A stretch of DNA of 64,000 bases. Source: Catellatospora sp. TT07R-123 (lineage in GTDB: Bacteria > Actinomycetota > Actinomycetes > Mycobacteriales > Micromonosporaceae). The position numbers and the translations under genes are program-made. Under the pieces are notes generated by a model, which did not search any database, was not told the origin of the DNA, and saw only the letters and a list, made by a program, of their open reading frames with translations. Of this stretch, positions 25,456-33,884 are shown one piece after another. Positions within the stretch are counted from its first letter, which is position 1. Every line of letters starts with the position of its first letter. The stretch covers positions 3,286,001 through 3,350,000 of the forward strand of contig NZ_BNEM01000002.1 in assembly GCF_018327705.1 (NCBI RefSeq), written 5' to 3'.

Positions 25456-26376
25456 CTACTTCCGGTAGACGGCGACATAGTCGATCTTCATGGCGTGGCC
25501 GCCCTCGGTGGCGGCGTTGGGACCGCCGCCGAAGGCGTCGGGGAAGCCGCCGCCGATGGCCAGGTCGAGGATGATGAAGAACGGGTGGTCGACCGCGTTG
25601 GACCAGGTCGCGGCGGGCACCTGGTTGGCGTTCACGGTGAAGTAGTTGACGCCGTCGCGATACCAGCGGATCTGCTCCGGACTGACCGACCGGTCGATCT
25701 GGACCGCGTACGTGTGGTAGCCCGTCTGGCAGCCGTTGCACGCGCGCTCGCCGCTGCCGATGCCGGTGGACTCGTTGCACGGGCCGCCCGGGTTGGTGCC
25801 GCAGTGCAGCGTGCCGAAGACGGAGCTGCGGCCGTTGACGTCCTCCATGATGTCGACCTCGCCGGAGGTCGGCCACGGCACGCCGTTGCGCAGCGGGGCG
25901 CCGAGCATCCAGAATGCCGGCCAGTATCCGGCGCCGTTGGCCGTGGTCACGTCCGGCTGCCAGATCGCGGCCTTGACCAGCAGGATCCCGTTCGGCCCGG
26001 CGCCGAAGGTCGCCTTCGTCTCGATCCGGCCGGAGGTCCAGCCGTCGCGCGGGGCGGTGCCCGCGTGCTTCGCCTTGAGCACGAGGTGGCCGTTGCCGTC
26101 GCGGTAGACGTTCTGCGTGCTGCTGGTCATGGTCTCGATCTCGCCGGTGCCGAAGCTGCTGCCCGGACCGGTGTCGTAGATCCACTCACCGGTGTCGACG
26201 CCGGTGTTGGCCGGGCCGTTGAAATCGGTGCTCCAGATCTCGGTGAAGCCCGCGGGCGGCGCCGGGACCGCCGCACCGGCCGCGCTGCTCGGCACCACGG
26301 CCCCCACGGTCAGCAGGCTGACGACGGCCGTAGCCCTCGCCAGCCTTCGGAGCAGTGGCGATGCCTGCACTGACAT
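25456..26376 (-). CDS. Secreted GH16 endo-beta-1,3-glucanase
   Basis: 306 residues. The signal peptide (about 1-35) ends in an Ala-rich region. The beta-jelly-roll domain holds the GH16 catalytic motif GEVDIMEDVNG, with Glu173 as nucleophile, Asp175, and Glu178 as acid/base; the inserted Met of EIDIME is the laminarinase form. Other family segments are GYWPAFWMLG, TYAVQIDRSVSPEQIRWY and the C-terminal MKIDYVAVYRK. ATG 26376 has GGGAGA upstream. It is first in an operon with GH64. The secreted pair should degrade fungal or plant beta-1,3-glucan. Confidence 0.92.
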   Translation of the reverse strand: MSVQASPLLRRLARATAVVSLLTVGAVVPSSAAGAAVPAPPAGFTEIWSTDFNGPANTGVDTGEWIYDTGPGSSFGTGEIETMTSSTQNVYRDGNGHLVLKAKHAGTAPRDGWTSGRIETKATFGAGPNGILLVKAAIWQPDVTTANGAGYWPAFWMLGAPLRNGVPWPTSGEVDIMEDVNGRSSVFGTLHCGTNPGGPCNESTGIGSGERACNGCQTGYHTYAVQIDRSVSPEQIRWYRDGVNYFTVNANQVPAATWSNAVDHPFFIILDLAIGGGFPDAFGGGPNAATEGGHAMKIDYVAVYRK

Positions 26377-26448
26377 GATCGTCTCCCACATCCTGAATGG
26401 CCGGCTCCGCCCGCCGTCGCCGCACAGCAGGGCCGAAATTCCATCCAC

Positions 26449-26477
26449 GATATGAGAGCTAGATAGGCATACGTCAA
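26449..26477 (-). promoter_or_regulatory. Probable promoter of the GH16-GH64 operon
   Basis: On the minus strand TTGACG (26477-26472) and CATATC (26454-26449) are separated by 17 bp, about 70 nt upstream of the GH16 ATG, in an AT-rich island. The spacer contains TAGCTCTC, which with GAGAGCTA on the plus strand could be a regulator site. Confidence 0.45.
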
Positions 26478-26584
26478 TATTTTACAGGTAAGAGTTCTGC
26501 AAGAAATCGATTACCGCGCCTGGCCATGCTAACCCGCAGCGCCGCAGGCGGCCACGGCCCGCCCGCACGGATGCCGTCCCGGCG

Positions 26585-26649
26585 ATGATCGCCGTCTGCG
26601 GTCAGAAGGCAGCCTTCAAGCCGTTCTTAGTACCGCAAACGGCGATCAT
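26585..26649. repeat. Family-2 palindromic element, copy B
   Basis: Arms ATGATCGCCGTCTGCGGTC... (26585-26607) and 26627-26649 pair with about four mismatches around a 19-nt loop, the same geometry as copy A. It lies between the GH16 promoter and the PIN gene's 3' end. Confidence 0.8.
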
Positions 26650-26727
26650 CACCGCCTGATCGCGGTCAGCGAGCCCGGCCAGCGGGCAGCGCGGCGGCGA
26701 TGACGGTGGCCACCGCGCTCATTTCAG

Positions 26728-27168
26728 CTAGGCGACGGAGCCGCGCGGCACGACCCAGCGGGTCCGAGCGCCGACGGCCGCGCAGATACGCTCGTAGTCG
26801 CTGTCGTAGTGCAGGACCACGGCCTCGTGCGCGGCGGCGGTCGCGGCGACGAACAGGTCCACGACCGAGGTGCGGTGCTGTCCCTCGGCTGCCAGCTTCG
26901 CCTGCGCGGCCAGGGCCTTCTCCTCGACGAGATCGTCGCCGTTCAGCATGATCGTGGCGTCGAGCAGCGCGCGCAGCTGCCGGTACTCCGCACCGTTGCG
27001 CGCGCTGTAGCAGACCTCGGCGGTCAGCAGCGCACAGGTGCCGAGCTCCCCCGACCTGGTGAGGTCGGTGATCGCCTCGGCCACGGACGGCAGCGTGCGG
27101 CGGGCCCACACGGACGTGTCGACCAGATAGATCGGAAACGGACAGAAGCGGCCGCAGGCCGCGATCAT
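26728..27168 (-). CDS. Orphan PIN-domain ribonuclease (VapC-like toxin)
   Basis: 146 residues of the PIN fold with all acidic residues visible: Asp17 (LVDTSVW), Glu51 (TAEVCY), Asp104 (VVDLFVAATA) and Asp122/124 (YDSDYERI). VapC proteins cleave tRNA or rRNA. A VapB antitoxin gene should sit just upstream on the minus strand, but only family-2 repeat DNA is there. The first codons (MIAACGR) are themselves repeat sequence (27148-27168), so the natural start, normally a Met right before YLVDTS, is gone. The gene may be a truncated remnant or be translated from the repeat-supplied ATG. A GTG in DTSVW is an unlikely alternative start. Confidence 0.75.
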   Translation of the reverse strand: MIAACGRFCPFPIYLVDTSVWARRTLPSVAEAITDLTRSGELGTCALLTAEVCYSARNGAEYRQLRALLDATIMLNGDDLVEEKALAAQAKLAAEGQHRTSVVDLFVAATAAAHEAVVLHYDSDYERICAAVGARTRWVVPRGSVA

Positions 27169-27239
27169 GCGCGGATGATCGCGGCCTGCGGTCGAAACGT
27201 GCGGTGGCTGGCGAGGTTCTGACCGCAGACGGCGATCAT
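27148..27239. repeat. Family-2 palindromic element, compound copy C
   Basis: Three half-units: 27148-27168, 27175-27195 and 27221-27239. The first two form a tight hairpin with a 6-nt loop (GCGCGG) and one mismatch. The second and third form the usual long-loop pair. The core is ATGATCGCGGCCTGCGGTC. It overlaps the start of the PIN gene and lies just downstream of nothing but the VOC gene's 3' end. Confidence 0.8.
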
Positions 27240-27260
27240 CGCGTCCAGCCGGACCCCCGC

Positions 27261-27653
27261 TCAGGCGGGCGCGGTGGCCCGTTCCGCCGCGGAGCGTTCG
27301 ACGCAGAACTCGTTGCCCTCCGGGTCGGCCAGGACGACCCAGCCGGTGCCGTCAGGGTTGCGGAAGTCGCCGAGCATGGCCGCGCCGACGCCGAGCAGCC
27401 GCTCGACCTCCTCGTCGCGGGTGCGGTCGTCGGGCTGGACGTCGAGGTGGAGCCGGTTCTTCACCGCCTTGCCCTCGGGCACGACGATGAACAGCAGGTC
27501 GGGGCTGTCGTCCTCGGTGGACATCAGCATCGCCGCCGGTTCGTCCGGGCGGTCGTCGGGGTGGTGCGGGTAGCCGGTGACGTCGCTCCAGAAGCTCGCC
27601 AGTCGGTACGGGTCGACGCAGTCCACGGTGATGTGCCGGATGCGGGATGTCAT
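27261..27653 (-). CDS. VOC (glyoxalase/bleomycin-resistance) family protein
   Basis: 130 residues forming two beta-alpha-beta-beta-beta modules: RIRHITVDCVDPYRLASFW with VTGYPHHPD, and RLHLDVQPDD with WVVLADPEGNEFCVERS. Metal-ligand type residues His (RHITVD), His (NRLHLD) and Glu (NEFCVE) are in the expected places. ATG 27653 overlaps the sensor-kinase stop by four bases, so it is the last gene of the two-component operon. Its substrate is unknown. Confidence 0.9.
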   Translation of the reverse strand: MTSRIRHITVDCVDPYRLASFWSDVTGYPHHPDDRPDEPAAMLMSTEDDSPDLLFIVVPEGKAVKNRLHLDVQPDDRTRDEEVERLLGVGAAMLGDFRNPDGTGWVVLADPEGNEFCVERSAAERATAPA

Positions 27654-28813
27654 TGCGCTGATGCTAGGGGCAGCGCGATGGTGACCTCCATCCCGCCGCC
27701 CTTCAGCGCCACCGCGCCGACGGTGCCGCCGTGCGCCTGGCACACGGCCCGCACGATGGACAGCCCCAGGCCGGACCCTCGGGCCCCGGTGCGCTCGCGG
27801 CCGCCCCGCCGGAACGGCTCGAACAGCCCGGCCACGTCGGCCTGGTCGACCTCGAACCCGGTGTTGCCGACCATGAGCCGGGCGTATTCGCCGTCGACGC
27901 TGCTGCTGACCCAGATCCGGCCGCCGAGGTGGTTGTAGCGGACGGCGTTCTCGATCAGGTTGCCGGCGAGGCGGTCGAGCAGGCTCGGATCGCCGATGAC
28001 CGGGGCCGGGCCCAGGTCGGTGCTGACGTTGATCTTGATGCGCTGCACCTCGCGGTCCATCGCCGAAAGCGCTCCGCGCACACCCATGCCCAGATCGAGC
28101 GGTTCGGCGCGCAGGCCGGTGCGGCCCTCGCTGCGGGCCAGCATGAGCAGCGCGTCGACCAGCGCGTTGGCGCGTTCGGACGCGTCGCGGACCACGTTGG
28201 CCATCCGCTTGAGCTCGGCGGTGTCCACCCCGGGGTCGGACATCGTCACGTCGATCTCGGTGCGCATCACCGCCAGCGGCGTACGCAGCTCGTGCGACGC
28301 GTTGGCGACGAACCGCTGCTGCGCCGTGAACGCGGCCCCGAGCCGGTCCAGCATCTCGTCGAACGTGTCGGCGAGCTCGGCCACCTCGTCGTCGGCACCG
28401 GCGTAGTTGATGCGCTGGTCCATGGTCTCGCCGCCGAGTTTCTGCGCGGTCGCGGTGACCCGGTGCAGCGGGCGCAGCGCGCGGCCGACCACGGCGTACG
28501 CCCCGAGCACGCCGACCACGGTGATGGCCAGGATCGCCGCGGCCCCCTTGGCGAACAGCTCGATCTGCGCCGTGGCCAGCAGCGAGTCCTGCCACTGCTG
28601 CGCCTCCATCACCTGGCCGTCGGCCAGGGTGACCGTGGTGCCCGGGGGCAGCGAGTCGGCCGGGTTGAGCAGGTCGGCCATGACCAGCCAGGTCATCAGC
28701 AGCAGCAGCGCGCCCGCACCGGCCAGCAGCACCGCGTTGAGCAGGGTCAGCCGCAGCCGCAGCGTGGGGCGCAGCCGTCGCCGGGGCCGCACCCGCTGGG
28801 CACGCTGCCGCAT
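27650..28813 (-). CDS. Two-component sensor histidine kinase
   Basis: 387 residues. Two membrane helices (about 23-45 and 85-108) flank a short extracellular loop of about 40 residues. A HAMP region (RALRPLHRVTATAQKLGGE) leads to the H box FVANASHELRTPLAVMRTE with the phosphorylated His, then N box GNLIENAVRYN, G1 region and G2 box GARGSGLGLSIV. It is an OmpR-class kinase. ATG 28813 overlaps the regulator stop (TGATG). The short sensor loop suggests sensing through the membrane or a partner; the tandem propeller proteins encoded upstream are candidates. Confidence 0.95.
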   Translation of the reverse strand: MRQRAQRVRPRRRLRPTLRLRLTLLNAVLLAGAGALLLLMTWLVMADLLNPADSLPPGTTVTLADGQVMEAQQWQDSLLATAQIELFAKGAAAILAITVVGVLGAYAVVGRALRPLHRVTATAQKLGGETMDQRINYAGADDEVAELADTFDEMLDRLGAAFTAQQRFVANASHELRTPLAVMRTEIDVTMSDPGVDTAELKRMANVVRDASERANALVDALLMLARSEGRTGLRAEPLDLGMGVRGALSAMDREVQRIKINVSTDLGPAPVIGDPSLLDRLAGNLIENAVRYNHLGGRIWVSSSVDGEYARLMVGNTGFEVDQADVAGLFEPFRRGGRERTGARGSGLGLSIVRAVCQAHGGTVGAVALKGGGMEVTIALPLASAQ

Positions 28814-29493
28814 CACGCCTCCGGCTCCTGCCCCGCCAGCGGGATCCGGTAGCCGGCCCCGACCAGCGTCTCGATCAGCGCCGGGGTGCCGATCTTCATC
28901 CGCAGCGTGCGCATGGTCACCCGCACGATGGTGGTGAACGGGTCGGTGTTGGCGTCCCAGACCCGCTCCAGCAGCTCCTCGGTGGAGACGACCCCGCCGC
29001 GTGCCCGCAGCAGCTCCTCCAGCACGCCGAACTCCTTGTTGGTCAGGTCGATCAGCGTCCCGGCCCGGGTCACGGTGCGCTTGGCGGGGTCGAGCTCCAG
29101 GTCGGCGGCGCGCAGCACCGGCGGGGTGACCGGCGTCGCCCGGCGGCCCAGCGCGTGCACCCGCGCCACCAGCTCGTCGAAGGCGAACGGTTTGGGCAGG
29201 TAGTCGTCGGCGCCCAGGCGCAGGCCCTCGACCCGCTCCGCGACGCTGCCGCTGGCGGTCAGCATCAGCACCCGGGTCAGCTGCCCCGAGCCGACGAGCG
29301 CGGCGCAGAGCTGGTCGCCGTGCATGCCCGGCAGGTCCCGGTCCAGCACCACCACGTCGTACCGGGTGACGAAGGCCATCTCGTGGCCGGTGCTGCCGTC
29401 GTACGCCACGTCGACGGCCAGGCCCTGCCGCCGCAGCCCGCGCGCGATCGCGTCGGCCAGATGCCGCTCGTCCTCCACCACCAGCACCCGCAC
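28813..29493 (-). CDS. OmpR-type response regulator
   Basis: 226 residues. The receiver domain has the acidic pair in VVEDERHLAD, phosphoacceptor Asp51 (DVVVLDRDLPG), a Thr in MLTASGS and Lys101 (DYLPKPFAF). The C-terminal winged helix has LTNKEFGVLEELLRARGGVV and TIVRVTMRTLRMKIG, ending at the wing GAGYRIPL. GTG 29493 has GGGGAG 8-9 nt upstream; GTG 29502 is too close to it. It is coupled to the kinase gene. Its targets may include the neighbouring propeller genes, but no operator repeat was recognised. Confidence 0.95.
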   Translation of the reverse strand: MRVLVVEDERHLADAIARGLRRQGLAVDVAYDGSTGHEMAFVTRYDVVVLDRDLPGMHGDQLCAALVGSGQLTRVLMLTASGSVAERVEGLRLGADDYLPKPFAFDELVARVHALGRRATPVTPPVLRAADLELDPAKRTVTRAGTLIDLTNKEFGVLEELLRARGGVVSTEELLERVWDANTDPFTTIVRVTMRTLRMKIGTPALIETLVGAGYRIPLAGQEPEA

Positions 29494-29585
29494 GCCCAGC
29501 ACTCCCCTTTCGACGTCCCCGTCGCCAACGAAGATAGAGGGCCGCCGCCAGGACGTGAAATCCTGCCACGTTTCGGTGGGACGGA

Positions 29586-30878
29586 TCAGGGCAGGTAGCG
29601 GTACACGTCGAGGCCGCCGAGCAGGGCACGGCAGGCCACGGTGCCCTGGGTCAGCCAGCACCGGTCCAGGGTCGGGCCGCCCGTGCCGAGCACCCGCACC
29701 GGGGCGGGGTGCGCCGGGTCGAAGGTGCCGAACCAGGTGCGCCGGGCCTGCTGGTTCGACAGCACCAGCAGGCTGCCGTCGTATCCGACGACCTGCCAGT
29801 CGCGCAGGCGCATCAGCACCTCGCCGGTGCGCGAGTCGCGCAGCAGGCTGTAGCCGGGGGTGTCGTGCAGGCCCGCGTTGAGCACCCCGGGCGCGGCCGG
29901 GAAGAAGCCGTCCATGCGGCCGTACCAGCGGACCTCGCCGGTGGCGGAGTCGAGCAGCCAGAGCAGGTCGCCGTCGTTGACGCAGACCGACGGGCGGCAG
30001 TCGGAGACGTACACCGAGCTGCGGGGGGCGGGGTTGGGCACGTTCCAGCCCGGTTCCAGGCCGGGCAGGCTCAGCGAGGTGATCCGGCGCACGTCGTCGT
30101 ACTCGTACGACACCAGCAGCCGCCCGTCGGCCTGCTGCACCGCCCCGGTGCCCGCGGGCAGCTCCCGCTCCGCCTGGACCGTCCCGTCGACGCCGATCAG
30201 CCGCACCCGGCGTGGCGGGACCGTGTCGACCAGCACGAACCCGGCGATCCGGCCGCCCACCTCGTACAGGCTCCAGTCCTGGCCGGTGGTGTAGGAGACC
30301 CGCCACAGCTCACGGCCGGTGCGGATGTCGCGGCTGACGAACCAGTCGGCTTTCGGATCGACGCCCACCATCAGCGTCACCGGCTGGCCGCCGTCGACCC
30401 GGGTGCCCACCGCGATCGACCGGTCCTGCCAGTAGAGCGCCCCGGTCCGCCGATCCACCGCGTACGTCGACCACGCCTGCTCGGCCGACGAACCGTCGAT
30501 CACCGAGACCAGCAGCACCCCGTCGGCGGCCCAGGCGGCGTACACCTCGGGCGAGCCGCCCGTCAGCGGCACCCGCCAGCGCTGGCTGCCGTCGCCGGTG
30601 TCCACGGCGACCAGGTCGCGGGTGCCGTCGTCGCGGCGGCGGGCCAGCAGCAGCAGGTCGTCGACGAGCGCGACCGAGCCCACGACGGCGTCCTGAACGT
30701 GCACCGGCCCCCGCAGCGGGCCGGGCGGCACCCGTTCGGCGCTCACCCCGGCGACCAGCAGAGCCAGGCAGACGGCCAGGCCGGTCCAGCGGCGCTGCCA
30801 CCGCGACAGGCGCGGCGCGCCCGGCGGGTCGTCGTCGGCGGGCGCGTGCTCCTCGCCGAGGTCGATGAGAGCGGTCAT
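29586..30878 (-). CDS. Membrane-anchored PQQ-like beta-propeller protein 1
   Basis: 430 residues. A cytoplasmic tail starting TALIDLGEEHAP leads to one membrane helix (about 40-58, LAVCLALLVAGVSA) and an extracytoplasmic propeller of PQQ-like repeats (DTGDGSQRWRVPL, DRRTGALYWQD, DIRTGRELWRVSY, DSATGEVRWYGRM). The two Cys pairs shared by all five paralogues are present: DCRPSVC and the C-terminal RCW-x6-AC, followed by YRYLP. ATG 30878 has AGGAGGT. It is the most divergent and most downstream of the array and is 219 nt from copy 2. The blades are probably structural or sensory, since no PQQ ligand residues were identified. Confidence 0.85.
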   Translation of the reverse strand: MTALIDLGEEHAPADDDPPGAPRLSRWQRRWTGLAVCLALLVAGVSAERVPPGPLRGPVHVQDAVVGSVALVDDLLLLARRRDDGTRDLVAVDTGDGSQRWRVPLTGGSPEVYAAWAADGVLLVSVIDGSSAEQAWSTYAVDRRTGALYWQDRSIAVGTRVDGGQPVTLMVGVDPKADWFVSRDIRTGRELWRVSYTTGQDWSLYEVGGRIAGFVLVDTVPPRRVRLIGVDGTVQAERELPAGTGAVQQADGRLLVSYEYDDVRRITSLSLPGLEPGWNVPNPAPRSSVYVSDCRPSVCVNDGDLLWLLDSATGEVRWYGRMDGFFPAAPGVLNAGLHDTPGYSLLRDSRTGEVLMRLRDWQVVGYDGSLLVLSNQQARRTWFGTFDPAHPAPVRVLGTGGPTLDRCWLTQGTVACRALLGGLDVYRYLP

Positions 30879-31097
30879 CGCGACCTCCTGCCTGCCGGCG
30901 GCAGCCGGCCAACGCCACGGCGCGATCCGGGCCACCAGCGGCGGTGCGCGACGCCGGCGGACCGGACAGGTACTGAACACCGTCGCACACCGGACGGCGG
31001 TTCGGCCAGTGCCGGAATTGCGCGGTCGGCGACGCTGCCGTCCGATCTGGACCCGGCGACGCTACCAGCACAGGTGCGACGGCGGCGGCAGGCGGCG

Positions 31098-32468
31098 TCA
31101 GCGGCCGCCCGGCGTGCCGATCCGCCAGAGTGCCAGGTGGTTGCCACCGAAGACACAGGCCAGCCTGGATGCGCGGTAGAAGCAGCGCTGAGCCCGGCGC
31201 GGCAGCACGCCCAGCACCCGCACGCCGCCCTCGACGATCCTGGCCACCTGCACGGTCTGGCCGACGTCGCGCAGGAGCACGTAGTCCCCGCTGCCGTCCT
31301 CGGCGCCGAGCACCAGCCAGCCGTCGAGGTCCACCAGCGGGCGGCCCGTGTCCGGGTCCGCCAGGTACACGGCGTCGACCCCGCGCATGTTGGAGGTGCC
31401 CGAGACGTCCAGCACGACGAACCCGTCCCCGGTCGGCAGCAGCGCCTGGTCCGGGCCGGTGCGCCAGCGGTCGGCGCCCGTCGCCGGGTCCGTCACGAGC
31501 ATCCGGAACTCGCCCTCGGTCCCGTCCGACTGGCTGACGCACCGGTACCGCCCGCACGGAACCGCGTACGAACCCTGGGGCAGCGCCTTGAGTGTGACCA
31601 GGTCGTACTCGAACTGCTGGATGGTGACGTCGGGCGCGGCCGGTTCGCGGACCGGCGGCATCGACCCCAGCTGGACCGAGTCCTGGAACGAGTACAGGAA
31701 CACCGGCCGCCCCGGCGGGAACCCGGCCTGCCCCCGGCGCACCACGTGCCCGTCGTGCACGTCGTGGACCGCGACCTCGCCCTGGGCCGTGGCGGTGAGG
31801 ACCACGCCCCGCTCGGAGTTGACCGCCGCGAACGGCGTCCCCCGCAGCGTCCACAGCGTCCGGCCGGTGCGCAGGTCGTAGCCGGTCACCTCGTCGGCCC
31901 GGCGGTCCGGCGCGCCCGGCGCCGGGGTGGCGGGGTCGAACCAGTCGCCGTAGACGGCGACCTGCACACCCACGCCGTCGACCGGATACACCTGCCGCGG
32001 GGCCGACCACAGCGGCGCCCCGGTCTCCCGGTCGAACACGCTGGTCACCCCCGTGTCGCTCACCGCCAGCACCACCCCGGCCGCCGCCGTCGCGAAGCCC
32101 TGGCCGGGCACGGGCGTGGCGTAGGGCGTGCTCCAGCGCAGCGCGCCGTCGGCGGACGCGTACGCCGTCAGGGACGTCGTGCCCAGCACCAGCAGCAGAT
32201 CGCCCGAGTGCTGCACGGCCTCCGAGCCGGTGTACTGCGACACCCCCGGCAGCTCGAAAGCGGCCAGCTCGGCGATGTCGCGCACCGGCGCCGCCGAGGC
32301 GCCCAGCACTGCCGCGAGCGCCAGCGCCACCGCATACCCGGCGCGTCTGCGCAGGTCCCGCAGCGGCGGCAGCGGCGGGCTGCCCGGGTCCTCGGCCGGC
32401 AGCGCCCAGTCGTCGCTCAGGTCGATCATCTCGGTCCTGTCGCCCAGGCTGGTCGGCATCGTCCGCAT
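31098..32468 (-). CDS. Membrane-anchored PQQ-like beta-propeller protein 2
   Basis: 456 residues. Cytoplasmic motif MIDLSDDW, the Pro-rich EDPGSPPLPPLRDLRR, one membrane helix (about 44-62), then propeller repeats (YASADGALRWSTPY, FDRETGAPLWSAP, YDLRTGRTLWTLRGTPFA, DPATGADRWRTG). The mid-protein Cys pair is PCGRYRC and the C-terminal pair is RCFYRASRLAC followed by LWRI. The start ATG overlaps the stop of copy 3 (TGATG). It is closest to copy 3, with which it shares the Pro-rich segment exactly, so a recent duplication or gene conversion is likely. Confidence 0.87.
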   Translation of the reverse strand: MRTMPTSLGDRTEMIDLSDDWALPAEDPGSPPLPPLRDLRRRAGYAVALALAAVLGASAAPVRDIAELAAFELPGVSQYTGSEAVQHSGDLLLVLGTTSLTAYASADGALRWSTPYATPVPGQGFATAAAGVVLAVSDTGVTSVFDRETGAPLWSAPRQVYPVDGVGVQVAVYGDWFDPATPAPGAPDRRADEVTGYDLRTGRTLWTLRGTPFAAVNSERGVVLTATAQGEVAVHDVHDGHVVRRGQAGFPPGRPVFLYSFQDSVQLGSMPPVREPAAPDVTIQQFEYDLVTLKALPQGSYAVPCGRYRCVSQSDGTEGEFRMLVTDPATGADRWRTGPDQALLPTGDGFVVLDVSGTSNMRGVDAVYLADPDTGRPLVDLDGWLVLGAEDGSGDYVLLRDVGQTVQVARIVEGGVRVLGVLPRRAQRCFYRASRLACVFGGNHLALWRIGTPGGR

Positions 32469-33820
32469 CACTCTCCGACTCGCCAGAACGCGAGATGGTT
32501 GCCGCCGTAGACGCAGCTCAGGCTACCCGGCACGTAGAAGCACCGCTGGATCTCGTGCCGCAGCGAGCCCAGCACCCGGACCTCGCCGTCCACGATCCGG
32601 GCGACCTGGGCCGTCCTGCCGACCTGGCGCAGCAGCACGTAGTCCTGTGTCGCGCGGCCGGTCCCGTCCGCCATCGGGACCAGGATCAGCCAGCCGGTCA
32701 GGTCCAGCAGCGTGCGACCGGTGGCCGGGTCGGCCAGCCGGACCGCGGCGGCGCCGAAGTCGCCGATCGGCGACTGGTTGGGGTCGATGGTGACGAACCC
32801 GTCCGCGACCGCCACCAGCCCCAGGTTCTGCTCGACCTGCCAGCGGGTCGCGCCCGTGGCCGGGTCCGTGACCGAGACCTGGAAGTCCCCGCCGTCCTTG
32901 CCGAATCTGTTGACGCACCGGAAGGCCCCGCACGGGTAGGGATAGCTGTTGTGCACGGCGGCGTCCACCGGCCGGGCACGCAGCGTCGTCAGGTCGTACT
33001 CGGCGTCGACGGGTTCCTTTCCCGGCACGACCGCGTTCAGCTGGAGCAGGTCCCCGTACGTGTTGACGTACACCGGCTGCCCCGCGGGCCACGTCACCTC
33101 GCCCCGGCGCAGCAGCCGCCCGTCGCCTACGTCGTAGAACGCGACCGCGCCGTCGTTCGTGATCGTCAGCACCTGCCGCTGCTCGGCGTTGACGGTGGCG
33201 AACGGGGTGCCCCGCAGCTCCCACAGCACCCGGCCGGTGCGCAGCTCGTAGCCCCGGACCAGGTCGGACTCCCGTTTCGGCTGGTCCGCCGGGGCGATGC
33301 TCGGGTCGTACCCGGAGGTGTAGTCGACGATCTGGACGCCCACGTCGCCGAGGGCGTACACGCTGGCCTCCGTCGTCCAGAGCTGCGCGCCGGTCTGCTC
33401 GTCGAACACCGTGGTGGCCGCCGCCTGGTTTCCGGACAGGGCCACCACCACCCCGTTCCCGGCCGTCGCATAGCCCTGGCTGGGATCGGAGCTCGGGAAG
33501 GGCACGCGCCAGCGCAGGGTGCCGTCGGTCATCCGGTACGCGGTCAGGGTCTGGCCGCCGCGCGACAGCAGCAGGTCGCCCACGACCTGCGCGGGAGAGA
33601 TGTCGCTGCCCACGTTCGCCACTCCCGCGAGCTCGAACGTCGCCAGCTCGGCGACCTGCCGCACCGGTGCCGCCGAGGCGGCCGGCGCGGCCGCCAGCAG
33701 CAGGGCCAGCGCGAACCCGGCGGGCCTGCGCAGCTCCCGCAGCGGCGGCAGCGGCGGGCTGCCCGGGTCCTCGGGCGCCTGTGCCCAGTCCTCGCGCAGG
33801 TCGATCGTCTCGGTCGGCAT
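32468..33820 (-). CDS. Membrane-anchored PQQ-like beta-propeller protein 3
   Basis: 450 residues. TETIDLREDW, then EDPGSPPLPPLRELRR, one membrane helix (FALALLLAAAPAAS) and propeller repeats (YRMTDGTLRWRVPF, FDEQTGAQLWTTE, YELRTGRVLWELRGTPFA, DPATGATRWQVE). Cys pairs PCGAFRC and RCFYVPGSLSC, ending FWRVGE. Start ATG 33820 (GAGGCGG just upstream) or GTG 33832. The DNA around the start is almost the same as at copy 2. It is translationally coupled to copy 2. Confidence 0.87.
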   Translation of the reverse strand: MPTETIDLREDWAQAPEDPGSPPLPPLRELRRPAGFALALLLAAAPAASAAPVRQVAELATFELAGVANVGSDISPAQVVGDLLLSRGGQTLTAYRMTDGTLRWRVPFPSSDPSQGYATAGNGVVVALSGNQAAATTVFDEQTGAQLWTTEASVYALGDVGVQIVDYTSGYDPSIAPADQPKRESDLVRGYELRTGRVLWELRGTPFATVNAEQRQVLTITNDGAVAFYDVGDGRLLRRGEVTWPAGQPVYVNTYGDLLQLNAVVPGKEPVDAEYDLTTLRARPVDAAVHNSYPYPCGAFRCVNRFGKDGGDFQVSVTDPATGATRWQVEQNLGLVAVADGFVTIDPNQSPIGDFGAAAVRLADPATGRTLLDLTGWLILVPMADGTGRATQDYVLLRQVGRTAQVARIVDGEVRVLGSLRHEIQRCFYVPGSLSCVYGGNHLAFWRVGE

Positions 33821-33884
33821 CGTCCGCCTCACTGTCCGAGGTGCCGGAGCTCCGCCGGCCCGGTCTGTCCAACATGGTCTTCCA

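Larger units (their letters stand above)
26377..26727. other. Intergenic region: GH16 promoter and family-2 repeat
   Basis: About 350 bases without a supported gene. The half near GH16 is unusually AT-rich (26450-26510) and holds a promoter-like sequence. The other half holds family-2 copy B. Confidence 0.7.
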
